Shown: positions 1 to 6,406, counted from the first letter of the stretch. The stretch: DNA of 6,907 bases from G039029935 sp039029935 (GCA_039029935.1 JBCCFC010000737.1:1-6907); one strand, 5' to 3'. The notes: generated by a model from the letters alone, not told the origin. Numbers and translations are program-made.

Positions 1-63
1 CACAAACACAACGTATATAGTGTTGAATAGTAGAGCGTTAAAATGGTAATTGGTATTAGAACG

Positions 64-88
64 CACAATGCAGAGAATACACAATGCA
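64..88 (+). repeat. 9-bp direct repeat upstream of the surface-protein gene
   Basis: The 9-mer CACAATGCA occurs at 64-72 and again at 80-88, 16 bases apart start to start, ending 16 bases before the ATG at 105. It could be a regulator site or a chance duplication. I find no convincing -35/-10 pair in 1-104: a TTGAAT lies at 23-28 and AT-rich boxes follow, but the spacings do not fit. Confidence 0.35.
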
Positions 89-90
89 TT

Positions 91-94
91 AGGA
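91..94 (+). promoter_or_regulatory. Weak ribosome binding site for the surface-protein gene
   Basis: AGGA lies 10 bases before the ATG at 105, a somewhat long spacing, so the site is weak. The start is still favoured because this is the only in-frame ATG ahead of the transmembrane segment; the next in-frame Met is residue 96, after that segment. TTG codons inside the N-terminal repeat are possible but less likely starts. Confidence 0.4.
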
Positions 95-104
95 TAAGCA
101 AGGT

Positions 105-3100
105 ATGTCTCAGGAACCAAATCAGTCAAAACGATATCAATCTAACAACCTATTGTTAAACAACTTACTGTCAAATAACCTATTGTCAAATAACCTATTG
201 TCAGATAACCTGTTGTCAAATAACCTACAGCCAAACAACCTACAGCCAAACAATCTACAGCCAAACAACCTACCGTCAAACAACCTACAGCCAAACAACC
301 TACTGCCAAACAATTTATGGACCCTTATCCAAAAATTATCCATCATCATAATCCTTGGTCTGATTCTACTTTGGATAGGGACATGGCGCATGATAGGAGG
401 GCATTCAAGCATGGGACAGACATGGTTTGTTCCCGATAGCGTTAATGCAAAGATATTCAATACAACTCTCTATGTTGCTGAAACAGGTGATGATTTGAAT
501 ATGGATAATGATTGTAGCAACCCCGATATGCCCTGTGCCACGCTCCAACAAGCAATTGACCAAGCGCAGGATGGCAACGAGATTCGGATTGCAGCCGGGT
601 ACTATCGCGGTGTGACGATGAAAGAAGGCCAAGGGATGGCTTCGACACAACATGCGTTTGTGGATAAGTCCCTCACCATTGCAGGTGGCTACGCTACATC
701 GGATTGGATGACGCCGCATGTGGAGACGCAAGAGACCGTGTTGGATGCCACAAATGAAGGACGTGTCCTCTATATTACGAACGGGCTGACTGTTACCATC
801 AGTGGTCTTCATCTGACCAATGGCAATGCAACTAGCCAAGGCAATGGCGCCATCGAAGATGCGGATATGGGCGGTGCTATCTATATTGATGGCAGCACTG
901 TTACCCTCAAAAACAGCCAACTCTATACCAACACAGCCTCGACAGACAACCCTGGCCTTGGCGGTGCACTCTATATACAAGATGGCTCGCTTACACTCAT
1001 CGGCAATCTCTTTACCCAGAATCTTGCAAGCGCATCTGCTTGGGGTGGCGGTGGTGCGATTGCACTAAACAATAGTCAGAGCGTTTTGGACGGCAATGTC
1101 ATTGCACAGAACAAGGGGACCAATTCGACATCCTTTTCTGGCATTGGTGGTGCCTTGTATGTTAATGATGGTGTGTTGACCATGCTTAATAATCAGATAG
1201 CGCAAAACACTACAGGCCCGGGTTTTGTTGGCATGGGGGGAGCCATCTATATCAATGCCGAGACTATGACAAGCCAAGGCGATGTCTTTGCTCAAAACCA
1301 GGCTGGTGGGTTGGGGGTTTCGACAGGCGGTGCGCTTTACATTGGGGGTGATTTTACAGCAACGTTGGAAAAAGCACGCATCATAAGCAATGTCGCCAAT
1401 AGTGGTGGTGGCGTTGCGATTAATCTGACGCATGTGGTGATGAGCAATACGGTTGTTGTTGACAACAAACATTATTCAGATTTGGGCGACGTCGGTGGAA
1501 TCGCCCTCTCCTCAGGGTATCTGACAGGGACACATATCACGCTTGCGCGCAATGAAGGCATCGGTGTTGGCATCAATGCATCGTCTGCTGAATCTAGCGC
1601 ATGGTTGACCAACGTGATTGTTGCAGACCATTTGCTTGGGCTGGAAACGGGGTTAGGAAGTACACATGGAACCATTTTCATGGATGGTGTCTTGTGGTCT
1701 GGCAACGAAGAGGACTTTGATGGTAGTGTGACAGTCACGCGGACCGTGATAGGCGATCCAGCCTTTGACAGCGATGGCTATCACATCTTAGAGACATCGG
1801 CGGCGATTGAACAAGGCCTTGTGACCGCTATCAGTGGTGATATTGATGGGCATAGCCGCATAGAGGATGGCCTTAGCCCTGACTTGGGGGCAGATGAGTA
1901 TACATCATTAACATCTCCAGAGACAGCAGAAACAGCAACTCCCACATCAACTGCCACCGCTACATCAATCCCAACAGCAACCTCAACCCCAACGGCTACT
2001 GCTACATCAATTGCGACATTGACGCCGACTGCCACGGCAACGGCCACCGCAACAGTCACACCGACTGTGACCTTGAGTCCCACGGCGACACTAACCCCAA
2101 CATCAACGCGAACTGCGACATCAACGCGAACTGCGACATCAACGCGAACTGCGACATCAACGCGAACTGCGACATCAACGCGAACTGCGACATCGACCCC
2201 ACTATCTACACCAACGGCCACGACGACAGTGGCATCTGCGCCAACCGCGACATCAACGCGAACTGCGACATCAACGCGAACTGCCACTCAATCACCGACC
2301 GCAACCTTTACAGCAATACCTACGACGACACAAACAGCGTTTCCTACCCCCCAGACGGTTACACTTACTGTCACACCTACTGCAACACCTACTGCAGCAC
2401 CCTTAGTGACACCCACAAACGAGGTTCGATATGTGGCAACGACTGGCAATGATCCCGGGAATGATTGTCGTCAGCCCGATAGACCTTGTCGAACATTGCA
2501 ATATGCCGTTGACCAAGCACGACATGGTGACGAAATTTGGATGGCAAGCGGGCGTTACCAAGATGTCACAGCGCGTTCCGGCATCACGCAAACCGCCTAT
2601 ATCAGCAAATCACTAACCATATTGGGTGGGTATACAATTGACGACGTGCAATGGTTTTCCACCAGTGAGTCTGAATCCACTGAGTTTGAACCCACTGAGT
2701 TTGAACCCACTGAGTTTGAACCCACTGTCTTGGATGCGGGTACACAGGGACGCGTTCTCTATATCACAGGGAACTATGGCGAAACCGCCAGCAAAACGAC
2801 TAGGGAGGCAAACAGACAATCAGTTACAAAAAAGGCTCGACAAGGCATAGAACCGCCTCAAGGAATCAGCGTACATCTTCGAGACGTTGCGCTGATCAAT
2901 GGGCGGGCGACGGGGCTCGCAGGACATGAACAGATATCGCTTGCTGATGATTTAGGTGCAGATACCCTCGCAGATGCTGGCGGTGGACTATATATTGACT
3001 ATGCCGCAGCGTATCTGGATGATGTATTGGTGATGGACAATACCGCCACAAGTTCCACTGTTGATGTGGGGTATGGTGGTGGGTTGTATGCGATTGATGC

Positions 3101-4574
3101 GGCTGTAATCATCAGCAATGCGAGCCAGATTATGAGCAATACAACCAATCTTGTGGGCTTAACATTCTCCCCAACACCCACCTCGCATCAGGGGCATGGT
3201 GGTGGCCTAGCCGTTGTCAATAGTGTTGTAAAAATTACGAATGCGTCGCTTATCAGCAATACAGCCTCTGGGAAAGGGGGCGGATTCTTTGTCGATGACG
3301 GGATTGTGACAATTAGAAATACACGCTTTGTAGATAATGTGGCCTCAGAAGGCGGGGCACTCTATACAAAGGTGTATACAACCGGGCTGAGTACACGCAT
3401 CGAAAACAGTCTTTTTATTCGTAATCGTGTGCCAGACAATAGCTCAGACAATAGCTCAGACAATAGCTCAGACAATAGCTCAGACAATAGCATAAATGCA
3501 ACGCATGGTAGTGTACTCTCATTTGATATGTCAACAGATATAGATACACAAGACAATCATCACTTTGAAGCCGAGCTAATCCATACGACCATTGCTGGCG
3601 GGGCTGCATCTCCATTGATTGATGACCCATCTAATGTCGAGGCGGTTTTTACGCGAAATGGTATCGATTTATTGGTTGTCAATTCGATTCTGACCGATTA
3701 TAAACACGCGCTCAACAATCTGTCCCAGAGTGCAAATGTATCTGTAACCCATACAGTCTATCAGGGGACGATGAATAATGTAACTTTATTGGCATTTATA
3801 CACGAAAAGCCAATTTTTATCAACCCCAGCAACGATGACTATCGTCTTGCCTATGGCTCTCCGGGCATTGACAGTGGACGACAGACCCATCTACACCATG
3901 ATATTGACGATCAACAACGAGATGCTTTCCCCGATGTCGGTGTTTATGAGTATCAGCAAGATCGCCAACCTGTTGCGAGTGCCGTGATTATCCCGCAGGC
4001 AGAGTCACCAGTGGTACTCCACAGCGAGGCATTGGTCGAAGAGATCCCTGTCGTGATCGTCACGTTCCCCCCCGATAGCGTCACTACCCCAACCTCGGTT
4101 ACAGTATCAATCCTTTCTGGGCCAACCTATCCATTGCATTCAGACAGCAGACAGGCTCGGCAAGTGGATGACGATCTTTTTTATGCAGGTGTGACGTTTG
4201 AGATTGAGGCCGTTCAAGCCCTAGACGAATCTGATGGTGTCACCAATGGTGCTACAGAGACGCCTGAACCGATTCCACAATTGGAAACGCCCGCCGAAGT
4301 CGTGGTCAGCTATGACGAGGATGAATTGAATGACCGAGAGCTAGAGGAAGAAGGAATCAATCTGCTCTGTTGGGATAAGGACAATGGCTTGTGGGTTCCA
4401 CTGTTCCCCTGTAGCTCCTGTATTTTGGACACAGAGGACAATACCGTGACCGTCGAAGTTGATCATGTGAGTGAGTTCATTATCGTTGCGCCACCACCGG
4501 ACTTGACAGCAGGGGAACCGATTTTTCTCCCATCGTTGGAGCGGATCGTGTTTTTGCCTGTGATTATGCGGTAG
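105..4574 (+). CDS. Membrane-anchored surface protein with two right-handed beta-helix modules
   Basis: This is a 1489-residue protein probably displayed outside the cell; its ligand or enzymatic role is not recognisable. Residues 12-71 are twelve five-residue NNLxx repeats. Residues 73-95 form one hydrophobic helix, with K9, R10 and K77 before it, favouring N-terminus inside. Residues 122-599 are a parallel beta-helix module: a cap with C137 and C144, the motif TVLDA..GRVLYIT at 211-225, recurrent GGA(I/L)Y turns, and an end at LGADEY. Residues 604-771 are a Thr/Pro/Ala linker. Residues 775-1283 are a second homologous module with cap cysteines C788 and C795 and an end at VGVYEY. Residues 1290-1463 form a C-terminal beta domain with a W..L..C..C stretch and VDHVSEF. 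The tail ends IVFLPVIMR. Repeats inside the gene are all multiples of three bases. Adhesin, polysaccharide-binding or lyase roles are possible; no catalytic motif is evident. Sure of the architecture, unsure of function. Confidence 0.9.
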   Translation: MSQEPNQSKRYQSNNLLLNNLLSNNLLSNNLLSDNLLSNNLQPNNLQPNNLQPNNLPSNNLQPNNLLPNNLWTLIQKLSIIIILGLILLWIGTWRMIGGHSSMGQTWFVPDSVNAKIFNTTLYVAETGDDLNMDNDCSNPDMPCATLQQAIDQAQDGNEIRIAAGYYRGVTMKEGQGMASTQHAFVDKSLTIAGGYATSDWMTPHVETQETVLDATNEGRVLYITNGLTVTISGLHLTNGNATSQGNGAIEDADMGGAIYIDGSTVTLKNSQLYTNTASTDNPGLGGALYIQDGSLTLIGNLFTQNLASASAWGGGGAIALNNSQSVLDGNVIAQNKGTNSTSFSGIGGALYVNDGVLTMLNNQIAQNTTGPGFVGMGGAIYINAETMTSQGDVFAQNQAGGLGVSTGGALYIGGDFTATLEKARIISNVANSGGGVAINLTHVVMSNTVVVDNKHYSDLGDVGGIALSSGYLTGTHITLARNEGIGVGINASSAESSAWLTNVIVADHLLGLETGLGSTHGTIFMDGVLWSGNEEDFDGSVTVTRTVIGDPAFDSDGYHILETSAAIEQGLVTAISGDIDGHSRIEDGLSPDLGADEYTSLTSPETAETATPTSTATATSIPTATSTPTATATSIATLTPTATATATATVTPTVTLSPTATLTPTSTRTATSTRTATSTRTATSTRTATSTRTATSTPLSTPTATTTVASAPTATSTRTATSTRTATQSPTATFTAIPTTTQTAFPTPQTVTLTVTPTATPTAAPLVTPTNEVRYVATTGNDPGNDCRQPDRPCRTLQYAVDQARHGDEIWMASGRYQDVTARSGITQTAYISKSLTILGGYTIDDVQWFSTSESESTEFEPTEFEPTEFEPTVLDAGTQGRVLYITGNYGETASKTTREANRQSVTKKARQGIEPPQGISVHLRDVALINGRATGLAGHEQISLADDLGADTLADAGGGLYIDYAAAYLDDVLVMDNTATSSTVDVGYGGGLYAIDAAVIISNASQIMSNTTNLVGLTFSPTPTSHQGHGGGLAVVNSVVKITNASLISNTASGKGGGFFVDDGIVTIRNTRFVDNVASEGGALYTKVYTTGLSTRIENSLFIRNRVPDNSSDNSSDNSSDNSSDNSINATHGSVLSFDMSTDIDTQDNHHFEAELIHTTIAGGAASPLIDDPSNVEAVFTRNGIDLLVVNSILTDYKHALNNLSQSANVSVTHTVYQGTMNNVTLLAFIHEKPIFINPSNDDYRLAYGSPGIDSGRQTHLHHDIDDQQRDAFPDVGVYEYQQDRQPVASAVIIPQAESPVVLHSEALVEEIPVVIVTFPPDSVTTPTSVTVSILSGPTYPLHSDSRQARQVDDDLFYAGVTFEIEAVQALDESDGVTNGATETPEPIPQLETPAEVVVSYDEDELNDRELEEEGINLLCWDKDNGLWVPLFPCSSCILDTEDNTVTVEVDHVSEFIIVAPPPDLTAGEPIFLPSLERIVFLPVIMR
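138..317 (+). repeat. 15-bp tandem repeat encoding NNLxx pentapeptides
   Basis: Twelve in-frame 15-bp units encode residues 12-71, in forms such as NNLLS and NNLQP. Only slight drift is seen (one D for N, two PS/LP variants). The block sits before the transmembrane helix, so it is predicted to be cytoplasmic. It resembles the A(D/N)LxX pattern of pentapeptide-repeat proteins but lacks the small residue usually found two places before Leu, so a pentapeptide-repeat fold is not assured. Confidence 0.85.
468..692 (+). repeat. Copy 1 of duplicated beta-helix cap (within the surface-protein gene)
   Basis: Residues 122-196 match residues 775-843 of the same protein. Shared features are YVA.TG(D/N)D, a CX6C pair with PDxPC, TLQ.A(I/V)DQA..G(D/N)EI, A(S/A)G.Y..VT and KSLTI.GGY. 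This shows the two large modules arose by internal duplication or by joining of homologues. The paired cysteines suit a disulfide in an extracytoplasmic domain. Confidence 0.8.
2100..2189 (+). repeat. 18-bp tandem repeat, five identical copies (TSTRTA)
   Basis: Five exact copies of ACATCAACGCGAACTGCG run head to tail, each encoding TSTRTA. The lack of any synonymous drift between copies suggests recent expansion. Each unit places one Arg in an otherwise uncharged linker. Confidence 0.9.
2250..2285 (+). repeat. 18-bp tandem repeat, second block of two copies
   Basis: The same 18-bp unit as at 2100-2189 occurs twice more, at 2250-2267 (exact) and 2268-2285 (last base C instead of G). The 60 bases between the blocks encode an ordinary Thr/Pro linker, so this may be a split or copied portion of one array. 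Confidence 0.85.
2427..2633 (+). repeat. Copy 2 of duplicated beta-helix cap (within the surface-protein gene)
   Basis: Residues 775-843 are the partner of residues 122-196, with the CX6C pair at C788 and C795 and the same KSLTI.GGY ending. It is followed, as in copy 1, by a TVLDA...GRVLYIT segment (874-888), but here that segment is pushed apart by an extra EFEPT repeat. Confidence 0.8.
2664..2723 (+). repeat. 15-bp tandem repeat encoding (T)EFEP
   Basis: Three exact copies of ACTGAGTTTGAACCC lie at 2679-2693, 2694-2708 and 2709-2723, preceded by a diverged copy at 2664-2678 that differs at three bases. They encode an acidic EFEPT repeat in a loop of the second beta-helix module. Module 1 has no such insertion at the matching place. 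Confidence 0.9.
3433..3490 (+). repeat. 12-bp tandem repeat encoding DNSS
   Basis: Four exact copies of CAGACAATAGCT plus a 10-base partial copy encode (P)DNSSDNSS..., residues 1111-1129. The block lies in a predicted loop of the second beta-helix module, after an IENSLFIRN strand. Confidence 0.9.
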
Positions 4575-4638
4575 AGTGAAGAGTGAAGAGTGAAGAGTGA
4601 AGAGTGAAGAGTGAAGAGTGAAGAGTGAAGAGTGAAGA
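4573..4638 (+). repeat. 7-bp tandem repeat (AGAGTGA) starting in the stop codon
   Basis: Nine exact AGAGTGA units run from 4573 to 4635, followed by AGA. The first unit begins at the second base of the surface gene's TAG stop (4572-4574). Since 7 is not a multiple of 3 and each unit contains TGA, the array places stop codons in all three frames right after the gene. No role is known. Confidence 0.92.
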
Positions 4639-4655
4639 ATATAAGTAATATCGTT

Positions 4656-4723
4656 ACACCATAACACTATCACACCATAACACTATCACACCATAACACT
4701 ATCACACTATCACACTATCACAC
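4656..4723 (+). repeat. 16-bp / 8-bp nested tandem repeat
   Basis: Three exact 16-bp units ACACCATAACACTATC lie at 4656-4671, 4672-4687 and 4688-4703. Two 8-bp units ACACTATC follow at 4704-4711 and 4712-4719, then ACAC. The 8-mer equals the second half of the 16-mer, so the array grew at two periods. It lies between the stop of the surface gene and the kinase gene and encodes nothing obvious. Confidence 0.9.
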
Positions 4724-4730
4724 CCACCAC

Positions 4731-4770
4731 CTCCCCCAAAAGAGGGAGACGATCTTCGTCACCTTTGGGG
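4731..4770 (+). other. Nested stem-loop upstream of the kinase gene
   Basis: The outer arms CCCCAAA (4734-4740) and TTTGGGG (4764-4770) are perfectly complementary. Inside them GACGA (4748-4752) and TCGTC (4756-4760) form a second stem with a three-base loop. An alternative CTCCC/GGGAG pairing (4731-4735 with 4744-4748) competes. There is no T-tract after it, so an intrinsic terminator for the upstream gene is doubtful. It could be a leader structure or an operator; a TATAAA lies just downstream at 4776-4781. Confidence 0.4.
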
Positions 4771-4829
4771 ATGTGTATAAACAAAAACGGCTGTACAATA
4801 GCCTGACAAGGTTGATTTTTAGATAGTTC

Positions 4830-4835
4830 AGGAGG
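4830..4835 (+). promoter_or_regulatory. Strong ribosome binding site for the Clp_N kinase
   Basis: AGGAGG sits six bases before the ATG at 4842, close to an ideal Shine-Dalgarno site, which fixes the kinase start. The Clp_N domain begins at residue 7 as expected. Confidence 0.85.
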
Positions 4836-4841
4836 AATCAC

Positions 4842-6239
4842 ATGTCAGACAAACTCAGCCGTTTCACCTATCGTGCGCGTCATCTACTCATGTTGGCACA
4901 GGAAGAAGCCATTCGGCTCAATCACAAGGCCATTGACACCGAACATTTGCTGCTTGGTATGCTCCGTGACACACAAGCCCTCTCTACAAAAGCTTTGGAA
5001 CAACTGGGCATTGACCTGACCGAAATGCTACGTGAGATTGAAAACACTGTTGGCCGAGGTCAACGGACCCCCTTTGGCAACCCATCGCTGGCTCCTCATG
5101 CCAAACGTGTGATTGAACTGAGTGTTGAAACCGCACGAATTATGGGGCATACGTATGTAGGCACAGAGCATCTCTTGCTGGGTCTGGTTGAAGCCGAGGA
5201 TGGTGTTGCGGGCAAGATGTTGCGCCAACATACAACGCCGGACGAGTATTTAGATACCATTGTCAAAATTCTTACGGCCATTCATTCCAAACAAAATACA
5301 CCTGTTCCCACTGCGCAAATGATGAAAGATGCACAGCCTCGTATAGACGAATTATCCAAGTGGAAAGAAATCGCTTCTAAGCGAAATACACCCGTTCCCC
5401 CTGAGTTAGCGACCAAAGAAGTACAGTCCCTCCTAGAAAAATCACCCAAGTGGAAAGAAGTCGCTTCTTTGCTGGAGGCTATTCAAGAATCATCGGTAGT
5501 CGCTTACCTCACCGGAACACCGGAACTGTTTACAGGCACATCCCTGCTTTCCCGTCTCCCTGGTGCGATTCGGGACAAAATCCGCAAAAATGTGACCGAA
5601 TCGGTGGCGCAGGGGGAACGGGCAAGGCTGGCGCGTGACCTGCATGACTCCATCAAACAGCAGCTGTTTAGCATCAGCACCAGTGCTGCGGCCATCGAAG
5701 CTCGGTGGGAAAGTGATCCAGCGGGCGCAAAAACGGCACTCAAAGATGTGCAATATAGTGCCCGTGCTGCTATGGTGGAGATGGATGCCATGCTCCAGCA
5801 GTTGAGTCCCACACCGTTGTCTGCCACAGGGTTGACCGAAGCCATTCGTCAGCAATGTGAAGCCCTCGATTACCGTACAGGGGCCGAGGTCACAACCGTC
5901 ATCGGCGAACTGCCATCCGCTGAACGGCTGCCCCTTGGGACACAGGAAGCCATCTTTCGCATTATCCAAGAAGCGTTGAGCAACATTGCCCGCCATGCCC
6001 GCGCCCAAAAGGTACATCTACGGCTAGAGCAGCAAACCCAGCCTGACAATGAACAGCCTATCCTTGCGCTCGAAATTCAAGATGACGGACAAGGATTTGA
6101 TGTTGAACATCAATCGAATGGAATGGGTTTGGCAAACATGGCGGTCCGTGCCGAAGAACTCAGCGGAACGATGGTCGTAAGTAGTGCGGTTGGCGAAGGG
6201 ACGACGTTGCGGGTTGAGATTCCGCTGTTGAGCGAGTAA
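4842..6239 (+). CDS. Soluble histidine kinase with ClpC-type Clp_N sensor domain
   Basis: This 465-residue protein is a predicted cytosolic sensor kinase with no transmembrane segment. Residues 7-145 are a double Clp_N repeat: RFTYRARHLLMLAQEEA, then TEHLLLG at 33-39, and a second SVETARIMGH..VGTEHLLLG at 94-114. This is the ClpC substrate- and adaptor-binding domain, but no AAA unfoldase module follows. Residues 152-211 are two 30-residue linker repeats. Residues 257-320 are a HisKA_3 dimerisation helix pair with the predicted phospho-acceptor H268 in ARDLHDS. Residues 365-463 are a HATPase domain: N-box E377 to N381, G1 DDGQGF (414-419), G2 GMGL (427-430), and a GEGTTLRVEIP end. The kinase core is DesK/NarL type, whose partners are NarL-family regulators, and one follows 184 bases downstream. 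E34 and E109 match the two glutamates that bind phosphoarginine in B. subtilis ClpC (E32, E106, from memory). Sensing damaged or phosphoarginine-tagged protein is an inference. The start is set by AGGAGG at 4830. Confidence 0.92.
   Translation: MSDKLSRFTYRARHLLMLAQEEAIRLNHKAIDTEHLLLGMLRDTQALSTKALEQLGIDLTEMLREIENTVGRGQRTPFGNPSLAPHAKRVIELSVETARIMGHTYVGTEHLLLGLVEAEDGVAGKMLRQHTTPDEYLDTIVKILTAIHSKQNTPVPTAQMMKDAQPRIDELSKWKEIASKRNTPVPPELATKEVQSLLEKSPKWKEVASLLEAIQESSVVAYLTGTPELFTGTSLLSRLPGAIRDKIRKNVTESVAQGERARLARDLHDSIKQQLFSISTSAAAIEARWESDPAGAKTALKDVQYSARAAMVEMDAMLQQLSPTPLSATGLTEAIRQQCEALDYRTGAEVTTVIGELPSAERLPLGTQEAIFRIIQEALSNIARHARAQKVHLRLEQQTQPDNEQPILALEIQDDGQGFDVEHQSNGMGLANMAVRAEELSGTMVVSSAVGEGTTLRVEIPLLSE
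5295..5474 (+). repeat. Two 30-residue linker repeats in the kinase
   Basis: Residues 152-181 and 182-211 share NTPVP at the start and a KWKE(I/V)AS end, with a more diverged middle. The 90-bp DNA copies match well at both ends and poorly in the middle, so the duplication is older than the perfect repeats elsewhere in the window. Predicted helical, they could set the register between the Clp_N sensor and the HisKA helices. Confidence 0.75.
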
Positions 6240-6305
6240 GTCGGTATTCGGTATGTCAGTATTCGGTGTTCGGTACGTCGGTGTTCGGTGCGTCAGTGTT
6301 CGGTT
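6240..6305 (+). repeat. Left arm of repeat-rich kinase-regulator gap (GTCGGT/GTCAGT units)
   Basis: Directly after the kinase stop, units beginning GTCGGT or GTCAGT and continuing with TTCGGT elements start at 6240, 6255, 6277 and 6292, with lengths of 15, 22, 15 and 14 bases. They carry the same motif as the right arm, but in the opposite orientation. Confidence 0.75.
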
Positions 6306-6406
6306 ATTGAGCTACTGAGCTACCGATCTACTGAGCTACTGAGCTACCGACCTACCGATCTACCGACTTACTGAGCTACCGACTTACTGACCTACCGAAC
6401 ACCGAC
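6277..6406 (+). repeat. Large inverted repeat between kinase and regulator genes
   Basis: GTCGGTGTTCGGT at 6277-6289 is the perfect reverse complement of 6394-6406. The stem continues inward through a G-T pair and a C-C mismatch to GTCAGT (6292-6297) pairing with ACTGAC (6386-6391), and further short matches follow. The transcript could fold into a long stem with a loop of about 88 bases, enough to affect read-through from kinase to regulator. No T-tract follows, so a simple terminator is not supported. Confidence 0.75.
6306..6401 (+). repeat. 8-bp degenerate tandem repeat (ACYGANYT)
   Basis: Twelve consecutive octamers fit a loose consensus ACYGANYT, with variants ACTGAGCT, ACCGATCT, ACCGACCT and ACCGACTT; the first (ATTGAGCT) and last (ACCGAACA) are the most diverged. 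The variants are interspersed rather than grouped, as in an array that expanded, mutated and expanded again. Confidence 0.85.

Larger units (their letters stand above)
1914..2417 (+). repeat. Thr/Pro-rich low-complexity linker between the beta-helix modules
   Basis: Residues 604-771 are almost entirely Thr, Pro, Ala and Ser, in patterns such as TPTATAT. Such stalks join domains of secreted or surface proteins and are often O-glycosylated; glycosylation here is an inference. The antisense reading across this stretch is a Val/Asp/Ala mirror and is not a gene. Confidence 0.85.

Noticed and set aside
138..317. Quinolone-resistance-type pentapeptide-repeat protein
   Set aside because: Units are NNLxx without the A/C/S residue two places before Leu, and the block is a short N-terminal piece of a much larger protein.
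405..980. Antisense open frame of 191 codons inside the first beta-helix module
   Set aside because: No recognisable domain, no evident ribosome binding site, and complete overlap with a clear + strand coding region.
1781..2287. Antisense open frame of 168 codons across the Thr/Pro linker
   Set aside because: Its product is a Val/Ala/Asp mirror of the linker repeats with no domain, and it lies wholly within the well-supported surface-protein gene.
4509..4574. LPxTG-type sortase signal at the surface-protein C-terminus
   Set aside because: No LPxTG motif and no hydrophobic helix followed by a long basic tail; the ending is FLPVIMR.
4573..4723. Possible CRISPR array
   Set aside because: Units are 7, 8 or 16 bases, directly adjacent, with no unique spacers and no cas genes nearby.
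5490..6017. Antisense open frame of 175 codons within the kinase gene
   Set aside because: It overlaps the conserved HisKA_3 and HATPase coding sequence, and its product resembles no family.
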